Program-made: the position numbers and the translations under genes
Shown here: one piece after another, positions 18,932-27,328 of the stretch
Position numbering within the stretch: position 1 is the stretch's first letter
How the letters are laid out: each line of letters starts with the position of its first letter
The notes under the pieces: model-generated
What the model saw: only the letters and a program-made list of their open reading frames with translations
Databases searched by the model: none
Told to the model about the DNA's origin: nothing
NCBI GenBank assembly: GCA_910576555.1
Contig: CAJTIY010000007.1
Location: 17,880-81,879, forward strand
Source: an uncultured Alistipes sp.
GTDB lineage: Bacteria; Bacteroidota; Bacteroidia; Bacteroidales; Rikenellaceae
DNA: 64,000 nucleotides
Direction of reading: 5' to 3'

Positions 18932-19473
18932 CACTCCGTCACGACGTAAATATCCTTCAGCGAGCGGCCCAGCTGGTCGTAGTCGAGGCCGTAGCCCACG
19001 ATGAACTCGTTGCCGATCTCCATCGCGCGGTAGCGGATGGGCACCTGCTTGCGGTACGACCCCGGCTTGAAGAAGAGCGTGCAAACGGCGATGCTGGCCG
19101 GACGCCGCGCCTCCAGATCGCGGATCATGTGCTCGATCGACTCGCCCGTGTCGACGATGTCCTCGACCACGATCACGTGACGGCCCTCGATCGAACCGTT
19201 CAGTCCGATGAGGCTCTTCACCTCGCCCGTCGACTCGGTGCCCGCATAGGAGGAGAGTTTCACGAACGAAAGCTCGTTGTTGAATTCGATCTTCTTGATC
19301 AGGTCGCTCATGAACATGAACGAACCGTTGAGCACGCCGACGAACAGCGGCGTCTCCTTATCGGCATAATCAGCGTTGATGCGGTCGGCCACGGCCTGCA
19401 CGGCCTCGTCGATCTTCGCCGCAGGAATCATCACACGGAATTTTTTGTCGTGAAGTTGAATGACGTCCTTCAT
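18931..19473 (-). CDS. hpt: Hypoxanthine phosphoribosyltransferase
   Basis: Purine salvage: hypoxanthine or guanine plus PRPP to IMP or GMP. It has 180 residues, the family length. Seen are the PPi loop region VGVLNGSFMFMSDL, LSSYAGTESTGEVK and the PRPP-binding motif VIVVEDIVDTGESIEHM. VGYGLDYDQLGR near the C-terminus is the base-binding region. First gene of hpt-queE-ftsB, with a -7 box 26 bases upstream. Confidence 0.95.
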   Translation of the reverse strand: MKDVIQLHDKKFRVMIPAAKIDEAVQAVADRINADYADKETPLFVGVLNGSFMFMSDLIKKIEFNNELSFVKLSSYAGTESTGEVKSLIGLNGSIEGRHVIVVEDIVDTGESIEHMIRDLEARRPASIAVCTLFFKPGSYRKQVPIRYRAMEIGNEFIVGYGLDYDQLGRSLKDIYVVTE

Positions 19474-19498
19474 TTTATTCGGATTTTATTTATTTTTG

Positions 19499-19506
19499 CA
19501 AAAGTA
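19499..19506 (-). promoter_or_regulatory. -7 box of the hpt operon
   Basis: TACTTTTG on the minus strand matches TAnnTTTG, 26 bases before the hpt start. A TTTC lies near the -33 position. Confidence 0.65.
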
Positions 19507-19673
19507 ACGATTTGCCCGCAAGAAACGAAACATCGACCCGAAAAAATTCCGCGGACCGAACCCGCGCCGCCCTCCCGGAAACGACGCGCCGTGCCCCCGG
19601 CCTTCGTCCGCCGAGACCGCGCAGGAGCCGCACCGGGCGATGGAAAACCCACGGACCGATTAACCCGAACATC

Positions 19674-20828
19674 ATGAAACGCTACCTCCTCCCGCTGCTG
19701 GCGCTCTGCGCCGCAACCGCCTGCGGCACGGCTCCGCAGCCCGCCGAACCCGAACACGCGGTGCTCTTCCGCTCGGGCGACCACGGCTCGAAGTACTACC
19801 GCATCCCGGCCCTCGCGACCGCCGCCGACGGCACGCTGCTCGCCGTCGCCGACCGCCGCAACGACTCGCAGGGCGACCTGCCCAACGGCATCGACATCGT
19901 GCTGCGGCGCAGCAGCGACCTCGGCCGCACGTGGAGCGACCAGATCGTCATCGCCCGCCACCGACCCGACTGCGGCTACGGCGATGCAGCGCTGGTCGTC
20001 GACCCCAACTCGCAGGAGGTCGTCTGCATCTTCGCCGCCGGCTGCGGCATGTGGGACTCCTCGGCCGAGGCGCCGCAACAGGTCTGCGTCTGCCGCAGCG
20101 CCGACCACGGGCAGACGTGGAGCGAGATCGAGGAGATCACTCCGCAACTCTACGGCCCTGCCTGTGCCGATCCGGCATCGGGCTGCCTCTCGGGCATGTT
20201 CGCCGCATCGGGACGCGCACTGGCCCTCTCCGACGGCGGTTTGGCGTTCGTCGTCGCCGCGCACCGCACGGGAGAGAGCTGGCCGCCGCTCTACAACTAC
20301 GTCTGCCGCTCGGACGACGGAGGACGCACGTGGCGCCTGCTCCCGACACCTGTCGCGGAGCCTCCCATCGGCGACGAGGCGAAACTCGTCGAGCGGAGCG
20401 ACGGCGCATGGCTGATGAGCATCCGCAACCCCGACAAGGGCTGCCGCCGTTATGCGCTCTCGCACGATGCCGGCACCACATGGCACGAGACGGGCGTATG
20501 GTCCGAACTCCCCGACCCGGCCTGCAACGGCGACATCATGCGCTACGCCCCGCCCTGCGAAGCGCATCCGCACGGCATCCTGCTCCACTCCATCCCGGCC
20601 GATTCGACCGACCGGCGCAACGTGTCGATCGCCTTGAGCTACGACGACGGACGCACATGGCCCGTGCGCCGTACCGTCTGGGACTGCCCCGCAGGCTACT
20701 CTTCGCTGACGCGGCTCGCCGACGGCACGATCGGTCTGCTGACCGAGGTGGGCGACTGGGACTCCGGCTTCGAAATCCGCTTCACGCGGCTTTCGTACGA
20801 CTGGCTGACGGCCGGCGAGTCTATCTGA
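19674..20828 (+). CDS. GH33 sialidase lipoprotein
   Basis: Exo-alpha-sialidase, releasing terminal sialic acid from host glycans, probably at the cell surface or in the periplasm. It has 384 residues. A signal peptide with a lipobox-like ATAC puts the lipidated Cys at 17. YYRIP carries the first catalytic arginine. Five Asp-box repeats (S-x-D-x-G-x-T-W) are visible: SSDLGRTW, SADHGQTW, SDDGGRTW, SHDAGTTW and SYDDGRTW, as expected for a six-bladed propeller. The start MKRYLLPLL is the one giving a signal peptide; the frame is open upstream. No sialic-acid transport or NanA gene is adjacent, so released sugar may be used elsewhere or shared. Confidence 0.93.
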   Translation: MKRYLLPLLALCAATACGTAPQPAEPEHAVLFRSGDHGSKYYRIPALATAADGTLLAVADRRNDSQGDLPNGIDIVLRRSSDLGRTWSDQIVIARHRPDCGYGDAALVVDPNSQEVVCIFAAGCGMWDSSAEAPQQVCVCRSADHGQTWSEIEEITPQLYGPACADPASGCLSGMFAASGRALALSDGGLAFVVAAHRTGESWPPLYNYVCRSDDGGRTWRLLPTPVAEPPIGDEAKLVERSDGAWLMSIRNPDKGCRRYALSHDAGTTWHETGVWSELPDPACNGDIMRYAPPCEAHPHGILLHSIPADSTDRRNVSIALSYDDGRTWPVRRTVWDCPAGYSSLTRLADGTIGLLTEVGDWDSGFEIRFTRLSYDWLTAGESI

Positions 20829-21050
20829 ACCGGCGGGGCTGCAGCGCATCGTCCGACGCTGCAGCGCCCCCGTTCCCGGCCGGACCGGAGCCGATATGCG
20901 GTCCGCCCAAGCTCCCCTCCGCACTGCGCCGAGGGAAGTTTTTTCGTGCGACTCCGAACGACTAATTATCAAAACATTGCCGCTGCGAAATCCGTCCGTT
21001 CCGGGCACGAAAAAAACCGCAGAAATAGCGGCCGTATTCCCGATTTTTAC

Positions 21051-21058
21051 TAACTTTG
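21051..21058 (+). promoter_or_regulatory. -7 box of the polysaccharide locus
   Basis: TAACTTTG matches TAnnTTTG. It lies 430 bases ahead of the first intact gene, giving an unusually long leader. No -33 TTTG is seen. Confidence 0.5.
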
Positions 21059-21124
21059 CGCCGTATTCGAAGGCCTGCTACCGAAGAGGCCGCTACGGAA
21101 CAATCGACGGACAAACAGATGCAA

Positions 21125-21158
21125 TCGATTAAAAGTCAACATATTGACAATTAATCGA
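21125..21158. promoter_or_regulatory. 34-bp nested dyad in the polysaccharide-locus leader
   Basis: TCGATTAA, AA, GTCAA, a CATA centre, TTGAC, AA, TTAATCGA: symmetric over its whole length except the AA/AA mismatches. It could be an operator for a dimeric regulator or an RNA hairpin in the leader. Its position, 67 bases past the -7 box, fits either. Confidence 0.5.
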
Positions 21159-21363
21159 GGAGCCGGGAATATATCCCGACGGCAAGAGCATCAGTCTGTT
21201 TCCGTCGTTCGGGCACGAGTGCATCGCGCAGACGCGCCCCCGTTCGTCCGCACGACGACCGGCGACCGACGCTCCGAAAAGCCTCCGAAGCACCCGTTCG
21301 CTCCGCAACCGACGGCCGCATCCGCCCGTCCCGCAAACACACCCGATCACCCTTCGCCCACCC

Positions 21364-21447
21364 ATGCCGATCAACCAACTGAAAGCCGGCGCACTGCTCA
21401 ACTACGTCGTCTTGGGACTGAACAACCTCGTGGCGACGGTACACTGA
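21364..21447 (+). pseudogene. 27-codon relic of a polysaccharide flippase gene
   Basis: An ATG and 27 codons encode MPINQLKAGALLNYVVLGLNN followed by LVATVH and a stop. As I recall, Bacteroidetes oligosaccharide flippases begin this way (…INQLKAGALLSYVVLGLNNLVGLLYTP-like), and the match stops abruptly after LNNLV. The next gene, 32 bases on, is a different flippase. I infer the start of the original first gene was left behind when the body was replaced. Expression of a leader peptide is an alternative. Confidence 0.6.
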
Positions 21448-21479
21448 TTCCTCAAAGCTGAAACACAAACCGCACATCC

Positions 21480-23006
21480 ATGTCTTCGGAACCGACACGG
21501 CGCATCGCTAAAAATACAGCAGCTCTTTACGTGCGCATGCTGCTGTCGATGATCGTCACTCTCTACACGTCCCGAGTCGTGCTCGAAGTATTGGGAGTAG
21601 AAGATTACGGTCTTTACAACGTCGTGGGAGGAATCGTCGTTTTGTTCAGCTTTTTGAATACATCCATGAGCGGCGCTACGGCCCGATTCATCACGTTCGA
21701 ACTCGGTCGCAACACGCACCGGCGACTACAGGAAACATTCACAAGCGCACTGATCATCCACTTGGGGATCGCGATCGTCACACTGATCGTTGCCGAAACG
21801 ATCGGCTTATGGCTGTTGAAGACCCAACTGATGATTCCCGAAGGCCGCATGCAAGCCGCATCGTGGATTTATCAGTTTTCGATTCTGGCGGTCATGGTCT
21901 CTTTCACGCAGGTGCCCTACAATGCGAGCATCATCGCCCATGAGCGAATGTCGATCTATGCCTACATCGAGATTCTGAACGTCTCCCTGAAATTGCTGAT
22001 CGTCTATCTGCTCACTCTGGCGCACTGCGACAAGCTGATTCTCTACGGAGCCTTGATTCTGGGCGTCAATATAGCAATCGCATCCATTTACCGTCTATAC
22101 TGCATCCGGCAATTCGCCGAATGCCGCGTCAGATGGCAATGGATACCTTCGATTTTGAAACCCATGCTCTCTTTTTCCGGGTGGGACCTCTACGGCAACA
22201 TGAGCGTTGCGGCACGAACGCAGGGAATAAACATTCTGTTGAATATCTTTTTCGGAACGGTAGCCAACGCCGCCGCAGGAATCGCAGCACAGGTGCAAAG
22301 CGCCGTGGGCGCTTTCGCCAACAATATCATGACGGCCGTAAAGCCGCAAATCATCAAAAGTTACGCATGCGGCGAAAAAGCGTATATGACCCGTCTGATT
22401 TATTCGTCGTCGCGTTTCATGTACCTGCTCCTTCTGGTCCTCTCCCTGCCGATTCTCGTCGATACGCACTTCGTACTTTCCATCTGGCTGAAAACCGTTC
22501 CGGAATATACGACAGCCTTCTGCCGGCTCACGCTGCTTTTCAATTTCTTCGCCATTCTCTCGACCGTGCTGGTGACCGGCGTGCACGCAACCGGAAATAT
22601 CAAACGTCCGAGTCTCATCAACGGAACTTTGTATCTGTCCGTAATTCCGCTGACCTATATCGCATTCCGCTTCGGAGGGAATCCGGTCGTACCATTCCTC
22701 TGCAATGTTCTATTCGTATGCGTCGGAGCGATAATCAATCTGTTCTCGCTCAAAAAATACGTTCCGGAGATATCCGTCGGGACATTCTTCATGCAAGTGC
22801 TGGGAAGGGTGCTCTGCGTCTCGGCCGCTTCGGCAATTCTTCCGGTCGCGATCCTGCTATCATGCGACGAAGGCTGGCTTCGATTCATATCCATCGGCGT
22901 ATCGTCCCTCATCACGACGTTGACCTTCTCTTATCTATTGGCACTGAATGATCAGGAACAAAGTTTCGTGCGTCGATTCATCGTCCAGAGGTTGAAAAGA
23001 TCCTAA
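21480..23006 (+). CDS. Oligosaccharide flippase (Wzx-type)
   Basis: Exporter of the lipid-linked repeat unit across the inner membrane. It has 508 residues and 12-14 hydrophobic segments. The opening is RIAKNTAALYVRMLLSMIVTLYTSRVVLEVLGVEDYGLYNVVGG, quoted here as two consecutive blocks RIAKNTAALYVRMLLSMIVT and LYTSRVVLEVLGVEDYGLYN, typical of MOP-family transporters in Bacteroidetes capsule loci. Base composition is clearly more AT-rich than the sialidase upstream. It is the first intact gene of a one-directional run to 35797. Confidence 0.9.
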   Translation: MSSEPTRRIAKNTAALYVRMLLSMIVTLYTSRVVLEVLGVEDYGLYNVVGGIVVLFSFLNTSMSGATARFITFELGRNTHRRLQETFTSALIIHLGIAIVTLIVAETIGLWLLKTQLMIPEGRMQAASWIYQFSILAVMVSFTQVPYNASIIAHERMSIYAYIEILNVSLKLLIVYLLTLAHCDKLILYGALILGVNIAIASIYRLYCIRQFAECRVRWQWIPSILKPMLSFSGWDLYGNMSVAARTQGINILLNIFFGTVANAAAGIAAQVQSAVGAFANNIMTAVKPQIIKSYACGEKAYMTRLIYSSSRFMYLLLLVLSLPILVDTHFVLSIWLKTVPEYTTAFCRLTLLFNFFAILSTVLVTGVHATGNIKRPSLINGTLYLSVIPLTYIAFRFGGNPVVPFLCNVLFVCVGAIINLFSLKKYVPEISVGTFFMQVLGRVLCVSAASAILPVAILLSCDEGWLRFISIGVSSLITTLTFSYLLALNDQEQSFVRRFIVQRLKRS

Positions 23007-23018
23007 CCGAAAAAATAT

Positions 23019-24041
23019 ATGCAGTCACTCCAGAAAGATCTGGTATCCGTTTTAAGCCCCTGCTACAATATGGCCGGATACATCGCCCGATTGTTGGATT
23101 CCATCTTGATTCAGACCTACCCCCGGATCGAAATGTATGTGATCGACGACGGGTCCTCGGACGGCTCGGCAGATATCGTCGCCTCCTATATTCCCCGTTT
23201 CGAAGCGAGAGGTTATCGGCTGACTTGCATACACCAGCCCAATAGCGGACAATCCGCAGCCATTCAGACCGGACTTCAGCACGTTCGCGGAGAGTACCTC
23301 GTATGGCCCGATAGCGACGACTGCTACGCATCGGCGGACGCTATCGCAAAAATGGCAGAGACGCTCGAACAGGCTTCCGCCCGTTTCGCGATGGTTCGCA
23401 TACAGGAAAACATGATCGAAGACGGCACGGATCGGATTCTTCACGTCGCCGGAACGCAGGCACATGAGGAGGAGCCCCAATCGCTGTTCGAAGATTGCCT
23501 GTTCGGGACAAAAAAATTTTATTTCGGTGCGGGGGCTTATATGATTCGAACAGCTACCCTGTTCCAAACGACCGAATTACCCATTTTCACATCGAAACAT
23601 GCAGGACAGAACTGGCAGTTGCTGCTGCCGATTTTACACTCTTACCGGTGCAAAACCATTTTGGAACCGCTTTACAATGTGACGGTTCGCCCGGCCTCCC
23701 ATAGTCGTGGACAATACGCAGGCTATGAAAAGGAGCTGTGTCGCATCGATACTTATGAGGAAACACTGGTAGAAACCCTGAAAAAGATCAGAAACCTACC
23801 CGACACCTTACGCGATCGATATACGAGAGAGGTACGAATCGACTACCTGCGAAAAAAATACAGGTTGGCATCGGCATACGGTCGCAAAGAAGATATGGCG
23901 AAATCGTATGATGCATTGCAATGTTGGAATGCGCTTCGAACAAAAGAACGGATCGGCATGACAATGGTCCGCTTACTCGGGATTTCTGCCTACTGCCGTG
24001 TCCGTTCTTACGCATACAAATTCTATCGCAGAATAAGATGA
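23019..24041 (+). CDS. Family 2 glycosyltransferase
   Basis: Transfers a sugar onto the growing lipid-linked repeat unit in the cytoplasm. It has 340 residues. The GT-A fold occupies about 1-230: SVLSPCYNMAGYIARLLDSI, VIDDGSSDGSADIV (nucleotide-binding aspartates) and WPDSDDCY as the D-x-D metal site. The C-terminal 110 residues are basic and helical, suited to membrane association. Its TGA overlaps the ATG of the next gene (ATGA), so the two are coupled. AT-richer than core genes. Confidence 0.88.
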   Translation: MQSLQKDLVSVLSPCYNMAGYIARLLDSILIQTYPRIEMYVIDDGSSDGSADIVASYIPRFEARGYRLTCIHQPNSGQSAAIQTGLQHVRGEYLVWPDSDDCYASADAIAKMAETLEQASARFAMVRIQENMIEDGTDRILHVAGTQAHEEEPQSLFEDCLFGTKKFYFGAGAYMIRTATLFQTTELPIFTSKHAGQNWQLLLPILHSYRCKTILEPLYNVTVRPASHSRGQYAGYEKELCRIDTYEETLVETLKKIRNLPDTLRDRYTREVRIDYLRKKYRLASAYGRKEDMAKSYDALQCWNALRTKERIGMTMVRLLGISAYCRVRSYAYKFYRRIR

Positions 24042-25195
24042 TCCGAATCGACCGTCCCACCGACTGCTGCGGCTGCGAGGCCTGCGCGCAACGCTGCCCG
24101 AAGCAGTGCATCGCGATGCACGCCGATGCCGAAGGGTTTCTCTATCCCCGCATAAATACTGCGGCCTGCATCGACTGCGGTCTCTGCGAGCAGGTCTGCC
24201 CGGTGCTCCGACCGGCGGCACCGCGCACCCCGACGGCCGTCTACGCCGCCAAGAACCCCGACGAGCGGATCCGCATGGAGAGCTCCTCGGGCGGCGTCTT
24301 CACGCTCTTGGCCGAGCGGACCATCCGCGCCGGCGGCGTGGTCTTCGGCGCGCGGTTCGACGAGGCGTGGGAGGTCGTGCACGACAGCACCGAGACCATC
24401 GAGGGGCTGGCCGCCTTCCGCGGCAGCAAATATGTCCAGAGCCGCATCGGCACGAGCTTCGCCCGGGCCGAGGAGTTCCTCAAGCAGGGACGGCAGGTGC
24501 TCTTCACGGGCACCCCGTGTCAGATCGCGGGTCTGAACCGCTTCCTGCGACGCAGCTACGACAACCTGCTGACCGTCGACGTCGTCTGCCACGGCGTACC
24601 GAGCCCGCTGGTGTGGCGGCGCTACCTCGACGAAATCGGCGGGGGGGGGATCTCGCGCATCTCGATGCGGGACAAATCGACCGGATGGACGAATTTCCGC
24701 ATCCGTGTTTCCGGCACCGACCGGGATCTGGTCAATGCTACGGTCGGCGACGATCCCTTCATGAAAGGTTTTCTGGCAAACCTGTACCTCCGACCCATCT
24801 GCCACGTCTGCCCGGCGAAGAGCGGCCGCAGCTGCAGCGATCTGTCCATCGCGGATTTCTGGGGAATCCGGCGGGTCCTTCCGCGCTTCGCCGACGACAA
24901 AGGGGTATCCCTGCTACTGAACTACTCGGAACATGGGAATCGTAGGATCGAATCGCTCCACATGGAGCGTTGTACGGCTTCATACAAACAGGCACTCGGC
25001 AGCAACTCCGCCATCGAATCCAGCGTACCGATGCCGAAACAGAGGAAGATCTTTTGGGATGCGTTCGCATCGGGAAACACGGATTTGCGACGAACGGTTT
25101 CCGAAATAACGCGCGGCATGGGTCCGTCGCGAACCTCGAAAATCGTTACGGCCCTGAAAAGCAGGATGAAAAAACTGCTTCTGAACCAGAGCTAA
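24038..25195 (+). CDS. F420H2-dehydrogenase beta-subunit-like iron-sulfur protein
   Basis: 385 residues. Two [4Fe-4S] motifs come first (CCGCEACAQRCP and CIDCGLCEQVCP, residues about 10-55), then the N- and C-terminal domains of the coenzyme F420 hydrogenase/dehydrogenase beta family (SSGGVFT, FTGTPCQIAGL, VCHGVPSP, CHVCPAK, DLSIADFWG). In polysaccharide loci such proteins pair with pyruvyl-transferase-family genes, as here. The substrate is unknown, and the electron carrier is more likely ferredoxin or flavin than F420. The first half is GC-rich, and composition drops after a G9 tract at 24641-24649, suggesting a mosaic gene. Confidence 0.82.
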   Translation: MIRIDRPTDCCGCEACAQRCPKQCIAMHADAEGFLYPRINTAACIDCGLCEQVCPVLRPAAPRTPTAVYAAKNPDERIRMESSSGGVFTLLAERTIRAGGVVFGARFDEAWEVVHDSTETIEGLAAFRGSKYVQSRIGTSFARAEEFLKQGRQVLFTGTPCQIAGLNRFLRRSYDNLLTVDVVCHGVPSPLVWRRYLDEIGGGGISRISMRDKSTGWTNFRIRVSGTDRDLVNATVGDDPFMKGFLANLYLRPICHVCPAKSGRSCSDLSIADFWGIRRVLPRFADDKGVSLLLNYSEHGNRRIESLHMERCTASYKQALGSNSAIESSVPMPKQRKIFWDAFASGNTDLRRTVSEITRGMGPSRTSKIVTALKSRMKKLLLNQS

Positions 25196-25262
25196 CGACA
25201 AGCCTCCCTTCCATCATTCCGAAACTAACCGGATACGCCGAAGCGTTTCAAACGGAACGATC

Positions 25263-26363
25263 ATGAAAATCGCTATACTGACACAACCGCTCTACAACAA
25301 TTACGGCGGTATTTTACAAAACTATGCGCTTCAGACCTATTTGAGGCGACAGGGACACGAGACGACCACCGTCAATTTCGCACACACGCCCCTGAAACTC
25401 TCCGTTCCGCACTTCCTGTTAAGCGTGGGAAAACGGACTCTGCAAAAAATCCTCGGTCGGGACATCCGTTACATCGATCCGATCAGACAGGACCGGGAAA
25501 CGTTCCGCGTCGATATGCACCAGCAGCGTTTTATCGCAACCCACATCCGCAAACTGGATATCCACCCACCGCTCACGCCGGAATTCTGCGACCAGCATCA
25601 TTACGATGCCTACATCGTAGGGAGCGATCAGGTCTGGCGACCCTTCTATTCTCCCTGCATCACGAACTTCTATCTGGATTTCGCACAGAACAGTCCGGCC
25701 CGTAAAATCGCTTATGCCGCATCGTTCGGCGTGGATCATTGGGAAGCAAAGCCCGAATTGACCCCGACACTCGCGGCTCTTGCGGTAAAATTCAATGCGA
25801 TTTCCGTCCGGGAAACATCGGGTGTCGATTTATGCCGACAATACCTGAACGTCGCAGCCTGCCATGTAATAGACCCCACGATGCTGTTATCCGCAGAGGA
25901 TTATCTTCAGCTCGCATCCTCCGCGGATACCCAAGAATCGCACATCGTCTCCTATATTTTGGATTATTCGCCGGCCAAGAAAACGATATGCGAATCGATT
26001 GCCGGCCGATGCGCGACTCCTTTGCAGCGAATCGGCATCAGAGGGAAGAACGGTTACCAATCGATCGAGGATTGGCTGCAGGCCATCGCTCATGCACGAT
26101 TGGTCGTCACGGATTCCTTTCACGGCACCGTTTTCTCGATTCTGTTCAATCGTCCGTTCATTACCATCGCCAACGAAACACGCGGAGAGACAAGATTGAG
26201 GTCGCTCCTCCAGATGTTCGGGCTGGAATCGCGTCTGCGCTCCGAAAATACTATGCGTTTCGACCGGCTCGACACGGACAACGATTGGAACGACGTCAAC
26301 ACCCGATTAGAAGCATACAGAACAAAGGCCGGCATCTTTCTCGATCAGGCTCTAAAAAACTGA
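25263..26363 (+). CDS. Polysaccharide pyruvyl transferase family protein
   Basis: Member of the WcaK/CsaB-like family, which adds pyruvate ketals to sugars or performs related transfers. It has 366 residues: MKIAILTQPLYNNYGGILQN at the N-terminus, YIVGSDQVWRPF near 120, AYAASFG, VRETSGVDLC, IDPTMLL, and VVTDSFHGTVFSILFNRPFI near 280-300. All are family landmarks. It sits 67 bases after the iron-sulfur gene, its usual partner in gut Bacteroidales loci. Whether it truly uses phosphoenolpyruvate cannot be read from sequence. Composition is AT-richer than the genome norm. Confidence 0.85.
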   Translation: MKIAILTQPLYNNYGGILQNYALQTYLRRQGHETTTVNFAHTPLKLSVPHFLLSVGKRTLQKILGRDIRYIDPIRQDRETFRVDMHQQRFIATHIRKLDIHPPLTPEFCDQHHYDAYIVGSDQVWRPFYSPCITNFYLDFAQNSPARKIAYAASFGVDHWEAKPELTPTLAALAVKFNAISVRETSGVDLCRQYLNVAACHVIDPTMLLSAEDYLQLASSADTQESHIVSYILDYSPAKKTICESIAGRCATPLQRIGIRGKNGYQSIEDWLQAIAHARLVVTDSFHGTVFSILFNRPFITIANETRGETRLRSLLQMFGLESRLRSENTMRFDRLDTDNDWNDVNTRLEAYRTKAGIFLDQALKN

Positions 26364-26367
26364 TTCC

Positions 26368-27321
26368 ATGAATTCACCGCTCATATCCGTCATCATTCCG
26401 GTATACAATGTCGCTCCCTATCTGGAACGGACGATCGAATCGTGCATCGGGCAAACGCAACCCGACATCGAAATCATTCTCGTAGACGACGGCTCTACGG
26501 ACGCCAGCGGAGCGATCATGGAACGATACGCAGGTCAGGACGACAGAATCGTCGTTCACCATCAGCCCAATCGGGGCGTCACCGCAGCACGGGAAAAAGG
26601 CAGGACCTTCGCCCACGGTCGGTATCTGTTCTTCTTGGACGGAGACGACTATTTGGATCGCGATGCTTTGCAGATCATGTCGGAAGCAGCCGAACATGCG
26701 GCGGCCGATTTCGTTATCGGCGATTTCAAAATCGCATTCGAAGACGGTAGGTCGTATGATCGGCGGTTCTTCGATTTCAAGGAAGCCGACTCCACGGGTG
26801 CATTGCGCTACGCCTTTCTCCATAACGATTTCTACTATACCGGCAGGTTGATCAGAAGGGCATTCTACGATGCCATCCGCGTTGAAATACCGAGCGACAT
26901 TACGTTCGGAGAAGACAACATCGCCGTCTTGCAGATCATTTCGCAACTGCATAAATCTGTGAAAGTCAACTATCCAGTGCTTTATTACGTGCAACGCAGC
27001 GGTTCGGTTACGAACCGTTTGTCCCGTTACGATCTCGAAAAACGCAATAAAGCATGCACCTTTCTTTTCGAATACGCAAACTCGCATGGCTTTTACGATA
27101 AGATCCGGCACGAAATGACCGTTTTCGCGCTGCGCGAAATCTATTCCTGCATCGTCCGGGGATACGTCGAATCCGAATTCGCCGATAAGCATCTCTCCGG
27201 CCAGTTCAAATTGCCGCGTTCCTACGCCCGGCTATTCTCCCTCAAAGAGCGAATCGTACTGTTTTCCGCCTTTTTGAATCTGCGCATGACAACCGCCGTC
27301 ATCCATATGCTGAAGAAATAA
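26368..27321 (+). CDS. Family 2 glycosyltransferase
   Basis: 317 residues with a clear GT-A domain: SVIIPVYNVAPYLERTIESC, ILVDDGSTDASG, NRGVTAAREKG and FLDGDDYL as the D-x-D site (about residues 88-95). GEDNIAVLQI near 180 is the likely catalytic-base region. The C-terminal portion is helical without clear membrane segments. It starts 4 bases after the previous stop and ends 7 bases before the next start, so it belongs to the same transcript. Confidence 0.9.
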   Translation: MNSPLISVIIPVYNVAPYLERTIESCIGQTQPDIEIILVDDGSTDASGAIMERYAGQDDRIVVHHQPNRGVTAAREKGRTFAHGRYLFFLDGDDYLDRDALQIMSEAAEHAAADFVIGDFKIAFEDGRSYDRRFFDFKEADSTGALRYAFLHNDFYYTGRLIRRAFYDAIRVEIPSDITFGEDNIAVLQIISQLHKSVKVNYPVLYYVQRSGSVTNRLSRYDLEKRNKACTFLFEYANSHGFYDKIRHEMTVFALREIYSCIVRGYVESEFADKHLSGQFKLPRSYARLFSLKERIVLFSAFLNLRMTTAVIHMLKK

Positions 27322-27328
27322 ACGCACC

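Noticed and set aside
21100..21480. Mpi-type invertible promoter
   Set aside because: Only one dyad was found; a pair of inverted repeats flanking the promoter is needed, and no invertase is present.
24038..25195. Literal F420-dependent dehydrogenase
   Set aside because: The family name is historical. No F420 biosynthesis gene is visible, and the pyruvyl-transferase context points to polysaccharide modification.
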